A stretch of 64,000 bases of DNA, from positions 744,001 to 808,000 of the forward strand of contig NZ_JADVKT010000001.1 in assembly GCF_016508255.1 (NCBI RefSeq), given 5' to 3'. The notes under the pieces are model-generated. The model searched no databases, was not told the origin of the DNA, and was given only the letters and a program-made list of their open reading frames with translations. Positions 1 to 8,673 of this stretch are shown piece after piece. The first letter of the stretch is position 1. Every line of letters starts with the position of its first letter. The DNA is from Acinetobacter calcoaceticus. Lineage in GTDB: Bacteria; Pseudomonadota; Gammaproteobacteria; Pseudomonadales; Moraxellaceae. The translations under genes and the position numbers were made by a program.

Positions 1-131
1 TAAAAGCAGTATGTATCTTTAAATGACTAAATATGTGCTTTTACAAGAGAATTTACATATGGTGACTTGAAAAATAGCAAACACCCTCGATTTAATATAA
101 CAAGTAATGTGAACCCAACAGCATCGTGCTT

Positions 132-1073
132 ATGAAAAATCAAAACAGTCCAGAAGTAATTAAAGTAAAAGACCAAAATTTTGGTAGTCATGGAGAACAT
201 TGGAATCTATTGACATCCCATCCCGAAACAGATGTACCAAAATGGTTAGGACTAGCACTTGATGCACCTGTCATGCCCATGGGCTTATGTGAACATGAAG
301 AAGACATGGATCAATCTTTTTGGTTGATTCAAGGCCCTCAAGACCAAAAAGTTACAATCAACCAGATTATTGCGGTTGAAAATCAGAAGCCTCGTGCACT
401 CAAAACAGCTTTTCCAAGTTTTGAAAGTCCATATCAATATAATGCGAAAATTGAACGTATCATTACTTGTGACTCTGCGACACAAGCAGTGTTAAGTTTA
501 AGACTAAATAAAAATACAACTGTTTATGCATTTGATAATTTATTTAGCATTAATTCTTGTCAATATGACAAAACTCAAAACTATCAAGTTCAATTTAATG
601 CATGGGCTTATGAATTAGAAGCTGTTCCAGCAGGTGAGAAAATTGTTGTTGATGACCCAGCTTCAATTAAACATCACCGTGCATTAAATGCAATTTTAAC
701 TGAACATAATGGTATTGCTCCTGAAAACTTACAGGAACTCATTAATGAGTGGCAGCCAAAAACCCCAGAAGATCAAGAACCTGTAACTGTTGATTTTTCT
801 AAAATGGTCGCTTATTTATATGGTGAAAATCTTGGTCAAGAAGATGAAGCATGGTTCCAAGGTAATATCGTTGGCAAGACTTCTATGACATTTATGGGGG
901 CAGAATATACCCTTTATGATGTTACTTTGGTTTTAGAAGATGAGCTTCCTGCCATATTAGTGCGTATTGCAACCAAAAACGATTTGTATAAAAACTTTAA
1001 TATTGGCGAATATATTCGCGGTAATATCTGGATTCAGGCGACTATTTGTGCTAAAAAGGGTGAAACTAATTGA
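132..1073 (+). CDS. hypothetical protein, 313 aa, unknown function
   Basis: I do not recognise this protein. It has no signal peptide and no membrane segment, so it is probably cytoplasmic. It is acidic, with many aromatic residues and scattered Asp/Glu, and its C-terminal third (about residues 220-310) reads like a compact beta-rich domain. A GTG lies six bases upstream in the same frame; the ATG followed by Lys-Asn-Gln is the more ordinary start, though no strong Shine-Dalgarno sequence is visible for either. The gene is monocistronic as far as the window shows. It is followed by a possible tiny ORF and then the serC terminator. Confidence is high that it is a gene and nil for function. Confidence 0.8.
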   Translation: MKNQNSPEVIKVKDQNFGSHGEHWNLLTSHPETDVPKWLGLALDAPVMPMGLCEHEEDMDQSFWLIQGPQDQKVTINQIIAVENQKPRALKTAFPSFESPYQYNAKIERIITCDSATQAVLSLRLNKNTTVYAFDNLFSINSCQYDKTQNYQVQFNAWAYELEAVPAGEKIVVDDPASIKHHRALNAILTEHNGIAPENLQELINEWQPKTPEDQEPVTVDFSKMVAYLYGENLGQEDEAWFQGNIVGKTSMTFMGAEYTLYDVTLVLEDELPAILVRIATKNDLYKNFNIGEYIRGNIWIQATICAKKGETN

Positions 1074-1106
1074 ATTTCACTAATATTTTAATAATTAGGT
1101 TATTGA

Positions 1107-1253
1107 ATGAAGATTATACCCGAACAAACGACCAGCCTCATTCAATCTAGTAGCCTGCGCATAAAGGTCGATACTGGTGCGTTTTGCTTTTTTGTATTGG
1201 GTATGTTCTTAGCTGCTATATTCATGCACCAGTTTGGTTTAGTTCCTTTTTAA
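1107..1253 (+). CDS. possible small membrane peptide, 48 aa
   Basis: An ATG-to-TAA frame of 48 codons sits between the first gene and the serC terminator. The N-terminal half is polar. Residues about 24-46 form one hydrophobic stretch (FCFFVLGMFLAAIF core) long enough to cross a membrane, ending in a short VPF tail. AGG six bases before the ATG is a weak ribosome site. Small single-span proteins of this kind are often missed. It could equally be chance coding in an AT-rich spacer, so confidence is moderate at best. Confidence 0.4.
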   Translation: MKIIPEQTTSLIQSSSLRIKVDTGAFCFFVLGMFLAAIFMHQFGLVPF

Positions 1254-1270
1254 TTTTAATATATTCAAAA

Positions 1271-1296
1271 ATAAAGCCCTCATTTGAGGGCTTTAT
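1271..1296. terminator. bidirectional terminator downstream of serC
   Basis: Perfect hairpin ATAAAGCCCTC / GAGGGCTTTAT with a 4-base ATTT loop and T-rich flanks. It lies just after the serC stop (minus strand) and after the two plus-strand ORFs, so it can serve both directions. Confidence 0.85.
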
Positions 1297-1309
1297 TTAT
1301 TTGATTTAC

Positions 1310-2389
1310 TTAACCATTACGCTTTGCAAAATCATCCATAAAGCGAATTAAAGCCTGTACGCCTTCTAACGGCACAGCGTTATAAATACTTGCACGCATA
1401 CCACCTACTGAACGGTGACCTGCTAAGTTCAACAAATGATTTGCTTCCGCTTCTTTTAAGAATTGCTTGTCTAAAGCTTCGTCTGCCAAAGTAAATGGCA
1501 CATTCATGATTGAACGGTTTGGAATCGCAATCGGGTTATTATAGAAATCGCTTGAGTCAATATAACCATATAATAACTGAGCTTTTTCAAGGTTCACTTT
1601 ATGGATAGCATCTACCCCACCCTGCTCTAGCAACCACTCAAATACCAAACCAGACAAGTACCATGCATAAGTCGATGGTGTATTAACCATAGAACCATTT
1701 TTCGCTTGGTCACCATATTTTAAAATGCTTGGAATTTCAGGTTTGGCTTGATCGAGTAAGTCATCACGAACAATGACGATGGTTAAACCAGCAGGACCAA
1801 TATTTTTCTGTGCGCCAGCGTAGATCAAACCAAACTTGGTCACATCTAATGGAGCAGATAAAATGCTTGATGAATAGTCACAAACGAGCGGAGCTTTTAC
1901 ATCAGGAATTTCTGCGAATTGTAAACCACCAATCGTTTCATTATCTGCATAATGTACATATGCTGCATCGTCAGATAAATTCCATTCGCTTTGCTCAGAA
2001 ATTGCGAACTTGCCATCTACTTTAATACCAGCTTTTACAACATTAATGTCGCCATAACGTTGGGCTTCTTTTAACGCTTTTTCAGACCAAATGCCAGTAT
2101 CAATATAATCAGCTTTGCTGTTCTTACCTAAAAGGTTTAAAGGAATCGCTGAAAATTGTAATGACGCCCCACCTTGTAAAAACAATACTTTATAGTTTTC
2201 TGGAATATTCATTAATTTGCGCAAATCTGCTTCAGCTTTTTCAGCCATAGCAACATAGTCAGCACTACGATGACTCATTTCCATGATGGATAGACCTTTA
2301 CCTTGCCAATCCAACATTTCTTGTTGAGCTTTTTCTAAAACGGCAGTAGGTAATGCAGCAGGACCAGCACAGAAATTGTACGCGCGCAT
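1310..2389 (-). CDS. serC: phosphoserine aminotransferase SerC
   Basis: Pyridoxal-phosphate enzyme that converts 3-phosphohydroxypyruvate and glutamate to phosphoserine and 2-oxoglutarate in serine biosynthesis. The same enzyme acts in the pyridoxal phosphate pathway after PdxB, which is also in this window. The N-terminus MRAYNFCAGPAALP is the family signature, and the PLP-lysine region is YAGAQKNIGPAGL. At 359 residues it has the normal length. The frame is open 14 codons further upstream, but the ATG at 2389 is preceded by AAGGGA at good spacing and begins the conserved sequence, so the longer version is rejected. It ends at the hairpin at 1271-1296. Confidence 0.97.
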   Translation of the reverse strand: MRAYNFCAGPAALPTAVLEKAQQEMLDWQGKGLSIMEMSHRSADYVAMAEKAEADLRKLMNIPENYKVLFLQGGASLQFSAIPLNLLGKNSKADYIDTGIWSEKALKEAQRYGDINVVKAGIKVDGKFAISEQSEWNLSDDAAYVHYADNETIGGLQFAEIPDVKAPLVCDYSSSILSAPLDVTKFGLIYAGAQKNIGPAGLTIVIVRDDLLDQAKPEIPSILKYGDQAKNGSMVNTPSTYAWYLSGLVFEWLLEQGGVDAIHKVNLEKAQLLYGYIDSSDFYNNPIAIPNRSIMNVPFTLADEALDKQFLKEAEANHLLNLAGHRSVGGMRASIYNAVPLEGVQALIRFMDDFAKRNG

Positions 2390-2764
2390 GATTTTTCCCT
2401 TGTATAAAGTCAAACACAATAAAAATGGCATTTAACCACAGATTGCTTAAGCTTGCAGCAGCTTATCAAGTAAATATTTCAATGCTGGACTACATTTAGG
2501 TTTATTTTTTCAATTATTGTCGAATTTATTTCTTTGCTTTAACTTACGATTTTATCGCTTTAAAACATTTTTTATTCATTAAAGATCAACTTGACTTACG
2601 ATTATGATTTCACATACTTTGATAGAGATTACAAAAAATATGGGCTTTATAATATTTAAAAATTTAAAAGGAGTTAAAAATATTGTTTTTATACAAATGT
2701 ATAAGAAACAAGATGATAATTGAATTTAATAACAAGAAATTTAAACTATAAGGGATGCCAAAAA
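2390..2764. other. divergent intergenic region serC / export operon
   Basis: About 375 bases of very AT-rich DNA between divergent transcripts. It should contain the promoters of serC and of the TolC-HlyD-ABC operon. I see no convincing sigma-70 pair, operator dyad or RNA gene in it. Confidence 0.5.
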
Positions 2765-4264
2765 TTGTTATCTAAAATGCCAAAACATCAGTATAGACAG
2801 TCTATTTGCCCCTTTTTCTTTAAACCAAAGCATCTTGCTTTGGCCTTAGGACTTTTTTTCACTAATCATTTATATGCTCAAAGCTTAAGTTATGCTGAAG
2901 CAGAGCAACAAGCTTTAAAGAGTTCATATAGTACTCAAGCCAATCAAGCCTTACAGCAAGCATCTCAATTAGAAGCTGAAGCAGTGAAAGGACTAGGATT
3001 ACCTCGAGTCGATTTAAATGTTAGAGCCTATGCTTTTCATAGTGAGACAGACGTTCCTCTCGCTTCTTTTAAACAAAAGCTTGAAAATGATTTAAGTCAG
3101 GGATTCAACGATAAACTTTCGCAGTGGAATAATGTCATTCCATCGGATGTACTTGGGCAAGTCCAAGAAGGTGCAAACCAAACTATACATGACGGTATTA
3201 ACCGATTTCCCGATTATGCAAACCTGACTGTAGAAGATCAGGTCGTCCGCCCTTCTATTTCAGTGGTTATGCCACTATATACAGGTGGTCTAACCAGTAC
3301 TGCAAAAAAAATAGCTAATATTCAAGCTCAACGTTCTCAGCTTTCAAGCCAACAACAACAAGATATACAGCGGTTTGAAGTGGTACAAAGCTATTTTAAT
3401 GTGCAATTACAACAGCAATTGGTCGCAAGCAGCTTATTTAATTTTAATGCAATGCAAAAACATTACAGCAATGCACTAAAGCTAGAGCAACAAGGCTTCA
3501 TTAGTAAAGGGCAGCGTATGCAATTTGAAGTTGCTCGTAATAATGCCGAACGAACTTTACAAAATGCACAGGCAAATCTGAATGCTAGTCAATTTAGTTT
3601 AAACAATCTTCTTCACCAGCAAAATTATACTGATTTAAGTACCCCGCTCTTTGTAAATACAGTTCGTAGCCAATCTTTAGAATCACTTCTAACGAGCTAT
3701 TCTGAAAAATCCAGCCTTGTACAAAAGATGCGTTTAGATACTCAACTGGCAAATGCAAATATTCAAGCTCAACAAGCCGCAAAAAAACCAAGTCTTTTTG
3801 CTTTTGGAGAATATTCACTCGATGAAAATGAAAATTGGATTGTAGGCGTAATGGCAAAGTACAATTTATTTTCTGGAGTTGATAAAAATAAAAACATTCA
3901 CGCAGCCGAACTCAAACGTTATGCTTCTGAACTCATGACCGAGCGTACAAAACAAGAAATCGAATCTTTATTAAACAAGTCTTATAACGAACTTAATTCA
4001 GCACAGCAAAGTCATACCTTATTGCAAAGAAATATCAACGCAGCACAAGAAAATTTACGTATTCAAGAGCTTTCTTTTCGTGAAGGCATGGGAACAGCGA
4101 CGCAAGTGATCGATGCACAAAATGCATTAAGTGCTTTAAAAACAGAAATGGCTTTAAATGCATATAAATATGTCATGTCACTTGCAACATTATTACAAAG
4201 CCATGGTTCTATGGACCAGTTTAAAGCTTATGTTACTCAACCACACACTGACTATATCCGCTAA
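2765..4264 (+). CDS. TolC-family outer membrane efflux protein
   Basis: Outer membrane channel of the TolC family, expected to form the exit duct of the export system encoded by the next three genes. A cationic, hydrophobic leader (about LALALGLFFTNHLYA) ends at an Ala-Gln cleavage site, followed by SLSYAEAEQQALKSS, the usual opening of OEP repeats. Long Gln/Ala/Asn-rich coiled-coil helices follow, with the conserved VVMPLYTGG beta-barrel turn near the middle. No lipobox cysteine is seen, so it is not of the NodT lipoprotein type. Start choice: the frame is open from a TTG at 2720. The TTG at 2765 has AAGGGA nine bases upstream, and the ATG at 2777 is also possible. The start is uncertain by a few codons; the family call is firm. 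Confidence 0.88.
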   Translation: MLSKMPKHQYRQSICPFFFKPKHLALALGLFFTNHLYAQSLSYAEAEQQALKSSYSTQANQALQQASQLEAEAVKGLGLPRVDLNVRAYAFHSETDVPLASFKQKLENDLSQGFNDKLSQWNNVIPSDVLGQVQEGANQTIHDGINRFPDYANLTVEDQVVRPSISVVMPLYTGGLTSTAKKIANIQAQRSQLSSQQQQDIQRFEVVQSYFNVQLQQQLVASSLFNFNAMQKHYSNALKLEQQGFISKGQRMQFEVARNNAERTLQNAQANLNASQFSLNNLLHQQNYTDLSTPLFVNTVRSQSLESLLTSYSEKSSLVQKMRLDTQLANANIQAQQAAKKPSLFAFGEYSLDENENWIVGVMAKYNLFSGVDKNKNIHAAELKRYASELMTERTKQEIESLLNKSYNELNSAQQSHTLLQRNINAAQENLRIQELSFREGMGTATQVIDAQNALSALKTEMALNAYKYVMSLATLLQSHGSMDQFKAYVTQPHTDYIR

Positions 4265-4276
4265 TGGGGGCATAAC

Positions 4277-5398
4277 ATGAATCAAGAATCATCTCATTCT
4301 CAGCAAGATTCACTTGTTACGGATACAGAAGAAACCAATCAAAGTCAAAAAAATGCTCAAACTGAAGAAACTCAAGAAGTAAAATCGAATAACAGCGAAA
4401 CTCAATCACCTAAAAATTCAAAAATTAAGCTGATTATTGGTGTGGTTATTATTGCTCTGTTAGGTGTAATTATTTTCGGTTTATGGAAAAGTTATCAACC
4501 CAAGCCTATTGAACTACAAGGTCGAGTTGAAGCGGAAACCATTCATGTCAGCACTAAAGTTCCGAGTCGTATTGAAGAGATTTATGTGCGAGAAGGCCAG
4601 AAAGTTTCCAAAGGACAGCCCCTTGTTCGTTTAGTGAGCCCTGAAATAGAAGCTAAAAAGCAACAAGCTTTAGCAACATTACAATCGGCTTTAGCATTCC
4701 AATCTACAGTGGACCGAGGTTCTCAACAAGAAAATATCGATACTCTTTATGCCAACTGGCAGAGTACGAAAGCTCAAGCAAACCTTGCAAAAACCACTTA
4801 TCAACGTGGTGAAAATTTATATAAACAAGGTGTCATTTCGCGTCAAAGACGAGATGAAATGTTAGCAGCACAAACCTCTGCCCAAGAATTAAGTGAGGCC
4901 TCTTACCAGCAATATGCTCGTGCAAAACGTGGTAGTACCAGTCAACAGAAATCTACGGCAGATGCACAGGTTGAAATTGCAAAAGCTGCTGTAAGTGAAG
5001 CAAAAGCACTTGAGCAAGAAACCCGTTTGCTTTCCCCTATTTCAGGCACAGTTTCAAAAACTTATGGTAAGCCTTCTGAGTTAGTGGCTATGGGTGTTCC
5101 AGTTGTCAGTATTTTAGAAGATGATGATTTATGGGTTAGTTTGAATGTAGGTGAAAATCAATATGCCTCAGTTTATAAAAATAAAGCCCTTGAAGGTTTT
5201 ATTCCTGCACTGAATCAAACTGTGCTGTTTAAAGTGAAAAATATTGATGCTGAAGGTGAATTTGCCACAATTAAAACCACTCGTCAGACCGGCGGTTATG
5301 ACATTCGCAGTTTTAAACTTCATCTAGAGCCTGAGCGCCCTGTCAAAGATTTGAAAGTGGGTATGAGCGTTTTATTTAAAATTAAAGAAGAAAAATAA
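4277..5398 (+). CDS. HlyD-family membrane fusion (periplasmic adaptor) protein
   Basis: Periplasmic adaptor that should link the inner-membrane permeases to the TolC-like channel. Residues 1-50 are a polar Gln/Glu/Asn/Ser-rich cytoplasmic tail. Residues about 51-70 are one membrane anchor (LIIGVVIIALLGVIIFGLW). A biotinyl-lipoyl-like motif follows (VPSRIEEIYVREGQKVSKGQ), then a long helical hairpin (about 120-240) and the returning LSPISGTVSK half motif and beta-barrel. GGGGG lies seven bases upstream of the ATG. It starts 12 bases after the TolC-like stop and ends three bases before the next gene, so the set is an operon. The layout resembles YhiI/YbhG adaptors; the substrate is unknown. Confidence 0.9.
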   Translation: MNQESSHSQQDSLVTDTEETNQSQKNAQTEETQEVKSNNSETQSPKNSKIKLIIGVVIIALLGVIIFGLWKSYQPKPIELQGRVEAETIHVSTKVPSRIEEIYVREGQKVSKGQPLVRLVSPEIEAKKQQALATLQSALAFQSTVDRGSQQENIDTLYANWQSTKAQANLAKTTYQRGENLYKQGVISRQRRDEMLAAQTSAQELSEASYQQYARAKRGSTSQQKSTADAQVEIAKAAVSEAKALEQETRLLSPISGTVSKTYGKPSELVAMGVPVVSILEDDDLWVSLNVGENQYASVYKNKALEGFIPALNQTVLFKVKNIDAEGEFATIKTTRQTGGYDIRSFKLHLEPERPVKDLKVGMSVLFKIKEEK

Positions 5399-5401
5399 CG
5401 C

Positions 5402-6529
5402 ATGTTTGCCAGTATTTTACGTGAGCTGAGCTATCTAAAAAGCAATAAATGGGATTTGTGTATGGTGACACTCATCCCTGCTTTTATCATTATTCTGTTT
5501 AGCAGTATGTTTTATGCAGGTAAAGCTGAGCATTTGCCAATTGCAATTATTGATCAGGACCAAAGCGAACTGAGCCGTAATATTGAAAAGTATATTGCTT
5601 TAAACCATACCGTAGATATTAAAACCATTACGACAAGTGCCACTGAGGCAGACAGATTACTGAATGAAACTAAAATCTGGGGTTATGTTTTCATTCCAGA
5701 CGGCGCCGAAAAGCGTTTTGTGAAAGCACAGGATGCTCAAATCAGCATTGCATTTAACCAGTCTTTCTTTAGCGTAGGAAATACGATTTCCTCTGCAATG
5801 CTAGTCAGTACGCTTAATGCTATAGCAGACTATGCAGGCCAAAGTTATCTTGCAAATAGTATTCCCTATTTAGATGTGCCTACAGCTCATGTAAAAATTT
5901 CAACGCTTTACAATCCAAGTATGAGCTATGAGTTTTATTTAGAACCGTTTATGGTTCCTGCTGTATTACATCTGTTGCTATGCTGCTGTGTTGCTTTTGC
6001 AATTGGGCAAGAACTAAAGCGTAACACCCTCTCTCAATGGGTAAACCGAGAAAATTTTATTCAAGGCTTATTGGCTAAAAATTTACTCTATAGCCTTATT
6101 TTTTGTGCATGGACATGGTTGTGGATGTTTTGGCTAGTTGAAATCCGTGGCTGGTTCGTAGCTGGTTCCTTAAGTTTATTATTAGTCGCACAGTTCTTAC
6201 TTTATTTTTCCTATGCTTTAATTAGCAGTACCGTCATTCTTGCAACTAAAAATTTAAGTAAAACCTTTGGCTTTATTGCCGTCTATGGTGGCTCATCTTT
6301 AAGTTTTGCGGGTGTTACGCTACCTTTGAATAACGCGCCTATTTTTACCAAATTTTGGTCATTGATTATTCCTTATACACCTTATGCCAAACTGCAAACT
6401 GAACAATGGGTTATTGGTAGTCCAATTATTATTTCAATCACCCCATTTTTAATACTTCTGGGTTACTGCCTTATTTACTTCTTCTTAAGTTCTCTGCTGC
6501 TTAAAAAATTAATTCGGGAAGCAAATTAA
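5402..6529 (+). CDS. ABC-2 type permease, first of pair
   Basis: Inner membrane permease of the ABC2_membrane_3 type (YhhJ/YbhS-like). One N-terminal membrane segment (LIPAFIIILFSSMFYAG) is followed by a large periplasmic domain (about 45-190, starting with the typical IAIIDQDQSELSR). Five or so C-terminal membrane segments (about 190-370) come next. 375 residues is normal for the family. The last base of its TAA is the A of the next ATG (TAATG), so translation is coupled. No Walker motifs are present, and no ATPase gene lies in the operon. The pair may use an ATPase encoded elsewhere. Confidence 0.88.
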   Translation: MFASILRELSYLKSNKWDLCMVTLIPAFIIILFSSMFYAGKAEHLPIAIIDQDQSELSRNIEKYIALNHTVDIKTITTSATEADRLLNETKIWGYVFIPDGAEKRFVKAQDAQISIAFNQSFFSVGNTISSAMLVSTLNAIADYAGQSYLANSIPYLDVPTAHVKISTLYNPSMSYEFYLEPFMVPAVLHLLLCCCVAFAIGQELKRNTLSQWVNRENFIQGLLAKNLLYSLIFCAWTWLWMFWLVEIRGWFVAGSLSLLLVAQFLLYFSYALISSTVILATKNLSKTFGFIAVYGGSSLSFAGVTLPLNNAPIFTKFWSLIIPYTPYAKLQTEQWVIGSPIIISITPFLILLGYCLIYFFLSSLLLKKLIREAN

Positions 6530-7620
6530 TGAAAGATTTTTTTCAGGCGTATTTGCAGACTTTTAAAGATATTGTACGTAACAGTTCGGTTTTCACGACT
6601 CTCATTTTGTCAGTCATTCTTTATAGTTTTTTTTACCCTACTGCCTATAAAGCTGAGCGTGCAGAATTAATTCCTATCGTAATTGTTGATGAAGAGCAAA
6701 GCTTGTTAACTTCTCAATTAATAGGCCAAAGTGCAAATAGTCCACACGTTCATATTGTTACTGTTACAAGCAATTTTTTACAAGCAGAGCAAATGGTTCG
6801 TGAACAAAAAGCTGATGGTATTTTGCTTTTACCAAGCAACCTAACGCAAAGCCTGCGCCGAGGAGAAACAGGTGGAATAGGCTTATATTTGAGTACAACC
6901 AACTTTTTAAAAACTAAAGAAATTGGATTAGGTCTCGCCACATCCATTGAAGCAACGTTAAAAGAATATATTGAAAAATTTGGAGAGCGCACACACTTTC
7001 AACCTGCTCTTTCTATTCATCAAGTTCCTTTGTTTAACCCACTTTCAGGATATGGAAGTTATATTTTTCCAGCTGTTGCATCACTAATTATTCATCAAAC
7101 TATTGTGCTGGGTTTGGCAATGCTTATTGCAAGCTACCGTGAACAAAATGAAAAAATTACGCCAATTCGTTTTGTAGGAATTTTTGCAAGCCTATTTACC
7201 ATTGGTTGCTTAGGATGTTTTTATCTTTTTGGTTTTACCTTATGGTTCAATGACTATCCACATGGTGGAAATTTTATAGGTCTGCTGGTTGCTGTTCCAA
7301 TTTTTATTAGTTGTGTGATTGGACTAGGCATGTTGATTGGCTCACTTTTAGATATGCCAGAACGTGCTGGACATATCATTGTATTTAGCTCGGTTCCTCT
7401 TTTTTTATTAACAGGTGCCGCATGGCCTCATCAAGCAATGCCCGAATGGTTACAATGGTTTGCCTGGTGTTTACCATCTACACATGGTGTGCAAATGTTT
7501 GTACAACTTAATCAGATGGGCGTCCCATTAACTACAGTTGCTCCAAAATTAATTTTTCTTGCAACGATGGGAGCTATTTTTTTAATTACGGCGTATTCAC
7601 GCTTAAAAGTGACAAAATAA
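6529..7620 (+). CDS. ABC-2 type permease, second of pair
   Basis: Second permease with the same architecture: N-terminal span (VFTTLILSVILYSFFYP), periplasmic domain with the family wording IPIVIVDEEQSLLT, then a cluster of hydrophobic spans from about 180 to the end. The C-terminal part contains the ABC-2 signature-like stretch SSVPLFLLTGAAWP. It most likely heterodimerises with the preceding permease. The operon ends here; no clear stem-loop terminator is seen and an AT-rich spacer with the PmrA boxes follows. The exported molecule cannot be told from sequence. Homologous systems export drugs or bile salts. Confidence 0.88.
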   Translation: MKDFFQAYLQTFKDIVRNSSVFTTLILSVILYSFFYPTAYKAERAELIPIVIVDEEQSLLTSQLIGQSANSPHVHIVTVTSNFLQAEQMVREQKADGILLLPSNLTQSLRRGETGGIGLYLSTTNFLKTKEIGLGLATSIEATLKEYIEKFGERTHFQPALSIHQVPLFNPLSGYGSYIFPAVASLIIHQTIVLGLAMLIASYREQNEKITPIRFVGIFASLFTIGCLGCFYLFGFTLWFNDYPHGGNFIGLLVAVPIFISCVIGLGMLIGSLLDMPERAGHIIVFSSVPLFLLTGAAWPHQAMPEWLQWFAWCLPSTHGVQMFVQLNQMGVPLTTVAPKLIFLATMGAIFLITAYSRLKVTK

Positions 7621-7767
7621 AGTGGTGTACTTACCAAAATGTATAAATTATATTTTTATTTACTATAAAATTTTATAATTAAAACTTGTCTTTTTAAGGA
7701 ATTGACCTAAAATTAAAAAAATAACAAACAAATTCAATATATTAATTTGTATCAATTGTCATAAAAC

Positions 7768-7823
7768 ATTAAGAAAACTTTAAGTTGAAATTAAGAAAAT
7801 TTCTCCATAGTAAATAGTATAGT
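7768..7823 (+). promoter_or_regulatory. PmrA box (three half sites) and -10 of lipid A operon
   Basis: ATTAAG at 7768, TTTAAG at 7779 and ATTAAG at 7790 are spaced exactly 11 bases apart. This gives two overlapping matches to the Acinetobacter PmrA box HTTAAD-N5-HTTAAD. A good -10, TATAGT, lies at 7818-7823. The third half site occupies roughly the -35 position, as expected for a PhoB/OmpR-type activator. The first gene starts 56 bases after the -10. Confidence 0.8.
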
Positions 7824-7878
7824 TTTTCAGCAGCTACGCAGAGTATTCTGTAATCCTGCCCTATGATGGAATCTGGAT

Positions 7879-8673
7879 ATGGCAAAGGTGTGTTATTGCG
7901 CAGATGACTTTGCAATGAATGCAGAAATATCTGATGCAATTATTCAATTAATTGAACAAGGTGCACTTCAAGCAACCTCATGTATGACCCAGTCTGATTT
8001 ATGGGAAACTGCTGCTGCCAAATTAAAACCTTTTAGCGATCAAATTGATATTGGTTTACATTTAAATCTTACTCACACTTTCGCTTCAGATAATACCGTC
8101 TTTTCCTTACCTATGCTTATTTTGCGAGCATGGTCCTCAAGCCTCAATCGTGACTTAATCACTCAATGTATTGAAGAGCAATGGGACTTATTTGTTTCAG
8201 TAATGGGAAAACAACCAGACTTTATTGATGGACATCAACATATTCATCAATTTCCATTTATACGTGATATTTTGCTGCAATTGCTAAAAGAGAAAAATTT
8301 CAAGGGTTGGATTCGAAATTTACAACACCCTATAGATCTGCCCCATTATCGTTTTAAAACTCGCGTGCTCTCAGCACTTGGGTCTAATTCTTTAGCAAAA
8401 GCATGCCAGACATATCACTTTAATCAAAATGATCAATTTGCTGGTATCTATGATTTTAAGCAAACTGATTATAGCGAACTCAATCAATATTGGCTTGCAA
8501 ATGCAAAAGACCATTTACTGATTATGTGCCATCCAGCACTTGCAGAATCGAATGAACAAGATCCGATTCAGTATGCCCGAATACAAGAATATGAATACTT
8601 CAGTTCGGATCAGTTCCAAATTGATTGCCAGCACTATGGCATCCAGCTCACCAGACTAGGGGCAATGCAATGA
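7879..8673 (+). CDS. naxD: NaxD-like carbohydrate deacetylase (ChbG/HpnK/YdjC family)
   Basis: Metal-dependent deacetylase. In Francisella, and by report in A. baumannii, NaxD removes the acetyl group from polyprenyl-phosphate N-acetylgalactosamine so that galactosamine can be placed on lipid A, which lowers polymyxin binding. Visible YdjC motifs are the N-terminal CADDFAMN with Asp9/Asp10, GLHLNLTH with His61, and DGHQHIHQFP with His119/His123 as metal ligands, plus a late MCHPA. 264 residues is normal. GGA lies eight bases before the ATG. The stop overlaps the next start (ATGA). The PmrA box upstream and the glycosyltransferase partners downstream support the NaxD role over the cellobiose or hopanoid members. 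Confidence 0.88.
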   Translation: MAKVCYCADDFAMNAEISDAIIQLIEQGALQATSCMTQSDLWETAAAKLKPFSDQIDIGLHLNLTHTFASDNTVFSLPMLILRAWSSSLNRDLITQCIEEQWDLFVSVMGKQPDFIDGHQHIHQFPFIRDILLQLLKEKNFKGWIRNLQHPIDLPHYRFKTRVLSALGSNSLAKACQTYHFNQNDQFAGIYDFKQTDYSELNQYWLANAKDHLLIMCHPALAESNEQDPIQYARIQEYEYFSSDQFQIDCQHYGIQLTRLGAMQ

